From positions 1-64,000 of the forward strand of contig JAJTTP010000004.1 in the NCBI GenBank assembly GCA_023313575.1: a stretch of DNA of 64,000 nt. The letters run 5' to 3'. Each line of letters begins with the position of its first letter. Within the stretch, counting starts at the first letter, position 1. Positions 57,637-64,000 of this stretch are shown here, piece after piece. The position numbers and the translations under genes were made by a program. Source of the DNA: Eutypella sp. D-1 (Eukaryota > Ascomycota > Sordariomycetes > Xylariales > Diatrypaceae). The notes under the pieces were generated by a model. It did not search any database, was not told the DNA's origin, and worked only from the letters and a program-made list of their open reading frames with translations.

Positions 57637-58642
57637 TACAGAGAAATTATATTACCAAACATCTAGGAAGCCTCTAATCTCGCAATCTTACCTAGACTCG
57701 AGCTCTCTTACATCAGAGTATCTATTACTATCAATGTGGAATACTTCATGCCATAGCATCGAGACCGACAAGTTACAAGCATGACAAACAATAGTGTCAT
57801 CCGGCTTGATTAGTGAGGACTCAAGATGTTAGATGCATAACCAATAGCGATGATGCATGTCAGATGACATCTACGCCAGTGCCACTAACCAGGCCGTCCA
57901 TGGAAAACACCACTCTTTAAGACATACTATGATGTACTCGCTGCACATCTTTAAAGGCACTCCCGAGTTTAGGAGAGACTGATGGACTACGATGGGCGAA
58001 TGATGTATAGCGTCACCTTCGGCGAATAACTGGTCGTCAATCAGAACTAATCTTGTCTTGGCAAGCCACCCGCTCAAGAAATTGCCAGCCCATAAACCTT
58101 CAGCCCTAAGGTAAAGTGCCTGGGTAAAGTTTCCCGCTTAAAGTGTGAAACACAAAAAGATGACATGTAACGCATGATCGGCGTCCGACCGTTAATGCGG
58201 CTGATTCGGAACCCTCAGACCCACTTACCCCGGATTCTGGGGTTGGTGAATCGGCAAATGTGGGGCGACCGGGTAAAAGGGGATTGGCTGGCCCCTGCAT
58301 CTTCTGAATGTGTCTGGATCAGGTCGCAGTACGCTATTGCCACTTAGAGGTAACTGCCGCCTCTTTCTTACAACAGCGTCTCCCGAATGATACGCGTTGT
58401 TAAGTCCTCTCGGAGATTTGATTACGATCCCGTCCATGCGTTATAGATGAGGTAGCATTCGGATACGTGCGCGAACTCCTCACCACATGGCAATGCAAGG
58501 AACGGGCTATCATATATGTCAGCGATCTTCCCTCGCTCCCTTCACGACCACCCGCACTTCCATAAGCCAGTGTAGAGTTGCTCCAACTCCTCAGAGGACA
58601 ATCATTCTCACAGCGTCGGAACTTTTTCTCACGTCAGACGCC
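57637..58642. other. intergenic region
   Basis: About 1 kb with no supported gene. It holds the promoter of the rhodopsin-family gene. An ATG at 58487 lies in frame with that gene, but the stretch looks like leader sequence. Confidence 0.45.
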
Positions 58643-60139
58643 ATGTCGACCTCGACCGAAATTCTAGAGGATTCCCCCATCAGCGGCGTGGTGGTCCCAC
58701 CAGAGCAGACCCATGATGACTATGGGCCGCAGATCAACCTGACGCTCTGGGGCCTCAGTATCGTAGCAGCGATATGGCTTGTCGTGAGGGTCTACTGTAA
58801 GTATGCGAGGCACAGAGGCTTGTGGTGGGATGACTACGTTCTCATCGCGTCATGGGTAAGTTCCATTTCCTGTCGTTGATTACATCCATGATGGCATCTG
58901 TATATGAACATGACTGCTCATGATTTGCCATCTCAACACAGTTCGTCCTCCAGCTGGGCAACGCTGCTATCACCGTGTCGATCCACTTCGGATTCGGACG
59001 GCACAACTGGGACATCCCACCAGAGAATTGGCCAGCAATGCTGCTAGCTTCGAGTTTTGCGGGTTCCTTCATGATCATCGGCGCGGCGTGGAGTAAGACC
59101 TCCTTCGCCATCTCGCTACTACGCATCTCTTCATCCACCTCACCATCGGTCATCGCAGCCTCTACTTCCACCTCTACCGACCCTGCTTCATTTCGGGGAA
59201 GTAGTCGTAGGTGGATAAGAGTGGTTATCTGGTTCATCATTGTTTCAGTCAATCTGGTTCTAGGCGCTAGCGTCCTGTTCACCTGGATCCGCTGCTGGCC
59301 CCTGCAGAAGATGTGGCACTCCGCCCTCGAGGGAAGTTGCTGGAATCGATGGATCACGATTTACTATAACATGTTCACGGCAGGTATGTTATTGATAGGC
59401 GTGCTGGAAATAAGTAACCCGCCAGGTATTGACATATATACTGACGGTGCAGTACCATAGCATATTCGGGGGCGACGGATATCGTGCTCGCCCTCCTGCC
59501 ATGGAAAATGCTGTGGCATCTTCCTATGAACAAAAAGGAAAAGATAGGCGCACTAGTCGCTATGAGCATGGGCATATTGTAGGTTCAGTCTTCTGCATGT
59601 GGTGTCGAACTGAACATTACTCACGTCTATCCTTAGTGCGGGAGTCACGTCTCTCATCAAGGTGCAGACCATCCCGGGAACCGGTAGTGGGGATATCGGT
59701 CAGTGTTCACATCACCCCTTTATATCTGGCATACGTCTAATGCGATGGATGAGCAGTCGACTCGGTGCAGCTCGTGATCTTAGCCAGCGCAGAGATCGTC
59801 GTAACGATTGTCGCAGCGTCAATCCCGATTCTGCGTGCACTAGCCAGAGATCGAGGCACCAGGACAGGCCAACGATTCAACACTCTTAACGCTACTCTTA
59901 TCTGGACTCGCCGAAGGACATCCCAAGCCCGCGATGCTAGTGTAGATGTGTCGAATGAGACTATCTATATCACCAGTGATGCCCAAGACGACAACAAAGA
60001 TGGCCAGAATCAGGAGACCCCAAGGCAAGATTGGTATAACAGTGGAAGACGGCTAAAGCCCCTTTCGCGCATTACTGAAACGGATGAGATAGTGTCTGAA
60101 ACGGATACTGTAAGGTCTGAGAGTAGCCCCTCTTCATGA
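58643..60139 (+). CDS. fungal rhodopsin-domain integral membrane protein, PTH11-like (5 exons)
   Basis: Seven-helix membrane protein of the large 'fungal rhodopsin' family, which includes PTH11-related proteins; ligand unknown. Exons are 58643-58855, 58942-59383, 59461-59578, 59637-59698 and 59757-60139, coding 405 residues, and frame is kept at every junction. Blocks are INLTLWGLSIVAAIWLVVRV, GLWWDDYVLIASW joined to FVLQLGNA, FGFGRHNWDI, SKTSFAISLLRI, WIRCWPLQKMWH, YYNMFTA joined to AYSGATDIVLALLPWKMLW, AGVTSLIKV, and VQLVILASAEIVVTIVAASI. A Ser/Thr-rich insert (SSSTSPSVIAASTSTSTD) lies between helices 4 and 5. The C-terminal tail of ~100 residues is polar and probably cytosolic. It lacks a CFEM domain. 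Confidence 0.88.
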
Positions 60140-60818
60140 ACGTACGGTACGCAGTGTGGAAAGCACATGTATCACTGCCACTCGTTTCTATTTTCCGGTT
60201 TCTTTTCATGATTGGTTCCGTCAAACTCGGGTCACCACGGCGTTATTGGTGTTATGATGGTGTCGCGGGGTATTATATGCGGTATTTTCGGCACGGGTTC
60301 AAAAAGGTGAACGAGAAGCGTACTGGTCATGATGTTCTTATCAAACATCTTTTATGAAATGTCTGACACGTAGCTTGAAAATGGATTCTGATTGAGTGCC
60401 TAGATTGACATCGGTCTGATTAGTCATATTTAAATTTCTGATACGTCTAACAAAGGAGAACTCCTCGACCAGTCGAGGAGGTAAATGTCGGAGTCCGTTC
60501 TTTGTGGTTGAGTAAGGGGCTGCCTCCTTGTACTTGTGGATCGCCAATGCCGTTTGCAACGAGGACAAGGACGTAGCAGCTAAGAGCCAACGCCTAGGAG
60601 ATATGCAGTGTTATAAAGAAATATCATTCCGATAACCTGTCAAGAGGTGGTCAATTCTCACATAAGTGATTTATTTCATAATGGTATCTCCATTTAAGGC
60701 AGCTTAGGCGAGAATTTCGGGACACTGGTCAGGCTCCCACGAGTTGAATCTCCTGAAAGCATTTAGCTTTCTACACCACAAGCATCTTTCTACGGTTTAC
60801 CACAATCCGATTGACGAT
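60140..60818. other. intergenic region with a short perfect inverted repeat
   Basis: No gene is supported. CTCCTCGACCAGTCGAGGAG at 60461-60480 has 9-bp perfect arms and a 2-base centre. The following ORF is open from an ATG at 60744, but the one at 60819 fits the protein better. Confidence 0.45.
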
Positions 60819-61370
60819 ATGAACCGCGGCGGGCGTTCTAACAGGCGCCGACACGAAGATAACCGGCGCCCTCCTCCGCGACCTAGTCGCCCGTCTTGGC
60901 TGGACGCCTTTGACCGCGAAGTTGACCGTGTACGACACTTCGCACTCGCGCAGCACGGGCGAGAGCGGGGGATCCCAGTTATATCATTCTCCTTCATTGG
61001 CGAACAACAGATTCGAGAGGCGCATAGCGGCCTGGGCCTTGGTCGCAGCGCCGACTTGCGTGACCGAGTTACCCCTGCTGTCAGGCCAGCCGACGCTGAC
61101 GGCACCGCTACCGACAAGGCCGCGAAGCGCCAGAAGAAGGGGAAGGAAGCCGAGAAGCCGGAATCATCGGCAGCTACAGCTACCACTAAAGAGAAGGAAC
61201 CCAAGAAGGAGAGCGCGAAGCCAAAGTTGGACAAAGAGGCCCAAGTCAAGCTCTTGAATGATGATATGGATGGTTATTGGAAGGAGCAAGCAGAAAAAGA
61301 ACCAGTCAAGCAGGAACAGACAGCCGCGCCTCCCGCTGCAGACAAGGAGGAGTGGGAGCCCGATGAGTAG
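60819..61370 (+). CDS. hypothetical charged low-complexity protein
   Basis: 183 residues from the ATG at 60819 (MNRGGRSNRRRH). An earlier in-frame ATG at 60744 adds 25 residues. An Arg/Pro-rich start resembles RNA-binding RGG tails. A short ordered part follows (SWLDAFDREVDRVRHFALAQ and ISFSFIGEQQIREA). A long Lys/Glu/Ala tract with KKGKEAEKPE and KEKEPKKESAKPK leads to LLNDDMDGYWKEQAEKE. That last block recalls the 'LDxxLDxYW' end of FoP/Yra1-type mRNA export factors, but no RRM is present. It ends EEWEPDE. A nucleic-acid role is plausible but not shown. Confidence 0.6.
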   Translation: MNRGGRSNRRRHEDNRRPPPRPSRPSWLDAFDREVDRVRHFALAQHGRERGIPVISFSFIGEQQIREAHSGLGLGRSADLRDRVTPAVRPADADGTATDKAAKRQKKGKEAEKPESSAATATTKEKEPKKESAKPKLDKEAQVKLLNDDMDGYWKEQAEKEPVKQEQTAAPPAADKEEWEPDE

Positions 61371-61552
61371 TATACATCACGTTTAAATAAGCTTGCATTG
61401 ATGGTTATCACATTACATTGATAATAAGACTCGCTTTCGAAACATGTTTTGCTAGGCGCTGTCCGAATATCTTTTCTACTATCCGTGACAAACTAGGCAT
61501 ACTGACGATGGATCTGTCAGATATTCTGACATCTTAGTGTAATATACAGAAT

Positions 61553-62413
61553 CTATAGTTCGTCAACGTCCGTAGACGTCGCCAAGTCTCTCCAATCCTC
61601 AAAATCCTTCTTGACCCCGTCTATGTGCCCAGTGAACATATCATACGCGTCTCGGCCGATCAGAAGCCTCGGGGGTAGTTCACGCCCCTCGCAGCGGCCT
61701 CGGCCCGACAACGCCTCCACAATGAGTTTTGCGCCTTTCTTGGGATCGCCGGGCTGAGTGTGATTATAAGCGTCTAAGGCGGCATTAGCGGGCTGGGTGC
61801 TCTCTTTCAGGTCGTCAATTATGTTTTGCGCCTGCGTGCGGTGGCCTCCTGCGAGGAAATTGGTGCGGAAGTAGCCCGGCTCGATACATGTGACCTGGAT
61901 GCCAAGATGCGCGACCTCGCCCCGTAGCGCCTCGGTGATCATGGCAGCACACGCTTTAGATGCACAGTAAAGACCCGCGCCGGCCATCCCATACCAGCCG
62001 GCGATGCTGCCAAGATTGGCAACGATGCCAGAGCGCTGGCGTCTCATTGTCGGCAGCACCGCACGGATCACGTTGAGCTGCCCGAACACGTTGGTGTCGA
62101 ACTGTGCCTGCACCTCATCACGGCTACACTCTTCCACGCCGCCGTTCAACACGTAGCCCGCGTTATTGACGAGAACATCAATCCGTCCGCCTGTCTTGAC
62201 GAGTATATTTCCAATAGTCTCAGCGAGTGAAGCGTCGCTCGCTGTGACATCAAGGCGCTCTAATATCGCACCCTTAGCTGCCAGGTCATCCAGCTTCGAG
62301 GGTTCGCGAGCGGTGGCGACGACGATGTCTCCTTGCTGGAGAGCCTCGGCGGCAATTTCTTGGCCGAAGCCCGACGAGCAGCCGGTAATGAGCCAGACCT
62401 TCTTGTCAGACAT
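61553..62413 (-). CDS. classical short-chain dehydrogenase/reductase
   Basis: Single-exon SDR of 286 residues, NADP(H)-dependent by its motif layout; substrate unknown. WLITGCSSGFGQEIA is the cofactor loop, TAREPSKL carries the Arg typical of NADP-binding, and VLVNNAGYVLNGG, NLGSIAGWYGMAGAGLYCASK (Ser and YxxxK active site) and IEPGYFRTNF complete the family. It starts MSDKKVWLITG. The C-terminal 60 residues form the substrate lid. It is the third SDR in the window but is not linked to the other two. Confidence 0.93.
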   Translation of the reverse strand: MSDKKVWLITGCSSGFGQEIAAEALQQGDIVVATAREPSKLDDLAAKGAILERLDVTASDASLAETIGNILVKTGGRIDVLVNNAGYVLNGGVEECSRDEVQAQFDTNVFGQLNVIRAVLPTMRRQRSGIVANLGSIAGWYGMAGAGLYCASKACAAMITEALRGEVAHLGIQVTCIEPGYFRTNFLAGGHRTQAQNIIDDLKESTQPANAALDAYNHTQPGDPKKGAKLIVEALSGRGRCEGRELPPRLLIGRDAYDMFTGHIDGVKKDFEDWRDLATSTDVDEL

Positions 62414-64000
62414 TGTTTGGTAGTCTCGGTTGATATTTGAATGGGAATTTTATAATGGGTTCATAGATGGTCAAAAAGCGTGTATCTTGCCTGTATCGAG
62501 ATCGAGGATAGACAGATCCTTGATTGTTAAGGGATGAGATAAATGTTGTGTCTTTCCATGATGGCTGAAAGAACCTAATGAATTTATAGGAAATGTAACT
62601 TGTTAGATATATTGATCGAAGCGGATTTAGGTATTAGGAGATTCTAACTACGGGGCACGAGAGCAAAAGCTGTGCCAACAAACTGTGGCACAGTTTGTGC
62701 TCTCGTGTCCCTCATCTAACCGTGTCGTCGCAGAAGGACGCATAACTCCTTAAGATTCGGCTTTAAAATCTTCGGTGTATCGGAGTTTTGATGGTATGTC
62801 CGAAATAGGAGAAAGAAGTGGGCCGAAAGAGAAGGGCCTGCCTTCCCAACTTCCTGAGATTAGGAGTTAAGGTCAGGATTTCAACCATAATTATGAAAAC
62901 CAAATGAGTGATACATTAAATCTCCGGCTTACCTGGGTACTCATCTTTTACAACTTTACAATATCTCCGCCATGGGAAGGCCTCAGGATGACGGGCATAT
63001 GGAAACTTTTCGACTCCCATATTGCTGGTGAGAGCAATAGCCTATCTCATGCAAACTCGGAAAACCTTTAGGTACGCCAAGTCTTACCAATCCCTCTTCT
63101 CTACCAATCAAAAACGAGTGCACTCATTCTCACTTGTCCCATCAGTAAGTCAAGTCTATCTCTATTGTACCTGAGGCCTGACGGGCTCCTATCGGATATG
63201 CATAAAGCGACACTCCGTAAGCTATACAGTGTCGATGTGCTGGATGGTGGGTTCGGTGTTAGTGACCATAGGACTAAACGGGTTGTCTCATTACTTCACT
63301 TGATTATTCGATGGCTAGGAATTGCATTATAAGTTACCACGAAGCGGCCTATCACGTTGGCTAACTTTTGTGAACGAATTCGATTGTGTGCTTGAATCTT
63401 ATCTCTCACCTACCGATAAACCCGCCTAAAGCATTGCGCGCTGGTCCGCACCTAAGTTGTGCTTCAGAAGAATATCCTTCAGCAAATAAGCATGCTCCCA
63501 AATCATCATCCTGACCCCATGCTTCCTTCCTCATAAGCATCTACATACCGGGCAGTTCGGGTCTGGGAGGTTGTTCCAGACCGGAACGTTATGATCGCGT
63601 TAGTGGGTGGTCATAGTGACTTCTCCTTTAGCGGGGCCTTTTTTCTGACCGGGAACGGGCCGCGCGGTAACCCCTGTGCGATCGACCAAAACCTCCACAA
63701 TAGCGAAGATCAACCTCGTCGCCGGTGAGTTAACCCGTGCCAATACCGCCGCAGCCACGAGGCTACTTGTATCTACCGCGCCGCGGGCTGCGATGTGAAG
63801 CCTAAGAAGGAATGAGCCCCTCTACTACCGCTTCACTTACCATCCCCTAAGCATTGGCTTCGGTGACACAAGATGGTGGGAAATTCTGATAACCAGCCAG
63901 TCCAAGTAACATGGGCTGCATCGAATTCGGCGCCGAAAACAAGGCGTGTCGATTTATCTTAATAATAGGAGAGGGTTACGGCAGTTCTCCGGTCGCCAAG
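62414..64000. other. terminal intergenic region
   Basis: Promoter of the last SDR, then 1.5 kb with no gene I can support. A possible start at about 63590 (MIALVGGHSDFSF) cannot be extended. The one clear structure is the hairpin at 62653-62711. Confidence 0.4.
62653..62711. repeat. inverted repeat, long hairpin
   Basis: Arms of about 25 bases: GGGCACGAGAGCAAAAGCTG on the left and CAGTTTGTGCTCTCGTGTCC on the right, with two or three mismatches and a loop of about six bases in the middle. It lies about 240 bp upstream of the SDR start. No target duplication was seen. Confidence 0.65.

Noticed and set aside
1..64000. tRNA, rRNA or CRISPR arrays
   Set aside because: No T-arm GGTTCGAATCC-type sequence with a matching acceptor stem, no rRNA-like sequence and no regularly spaced repeats were seen.

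Overview
The window comes from a filamentous ascomycete (Pezizomycotina, probably Sordariomycetes). Genes are split by short introns of about 50-135 nt with GTRAGT-type donors and CTAAC-like branch points. The gene families are typical of moulds: HET, a fungal STAND N-terminal domain, Clr5, PTH11-like fungal rhodopsin, GH78 and PL4 enzymes, and a fused tryptophan synthase. Two AT-rich blocks show the CpA-to-TpA decay of repeat-induced point mutation (RIP).

Layout. 0-2.6 kb: an Rxt3-type histone deacetylase subunit, cut by the window edge. 4-20.5 kb: an accessory island. It holds a 6.3 kb RIP-destroyed Ty1/copia retrotransposon with intact 5-bp target duplications, two short-chain dehydrogenases, a gag-like ORF, the tail of a Fot1/pogo transposase, a HET-domain pseudogene, a 1.2 kb non-coding LTR element with its own target duplication, and the shattered reductase domain of a PKS-NRPS. 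22-28 kb: a small unknown gene, a Clr5-domain protein, the SDH assembly factor SDHAF4/Sdh8, and a small cysteine-rich protein.

29-38 kb: a pectin-related group. An alpha-L-rhamnosidase (GH78) and an MFS sugar porter are divergently transcribed around a 535-bp promoter that contains a CGG-N11-CCG element. A secreted rhamnogalacturonan lyase (PL4) follows. Lyase outside, porter in the membrane and rhamnosidase inside would together form a route for using rhamnogalacturonan.

38.8-50 kb: core genes. These are an unknown conserved protein, bifunctional tryptophan synthase (4 exons), mitochondrial ribosomal protein bL28m, a coiled-coil protein resembling augmin subunit HAUS4, and mitochondrial aspartate aminotransferase, whose gene model needs a 3-nt micro-exon. 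50.8-57.6 kb: a FAD-linked oxidase pseudogene, then a STAND-type ankyrin-like gene broken by an LTR fragment and a one-base frameshift. 58.6-62.4 kb: a fungal rhodopsin-family membrane protein, a low-complexity charged protein and a third SDR. The last 1.6 kb has no gene I can support.

No tRNA, rRNA or CRISPR array was recognised. Spliced models were built by eye from splice sites, frame and protein family continuity; in each complete model the exon lengths add up to a whole number of codons.
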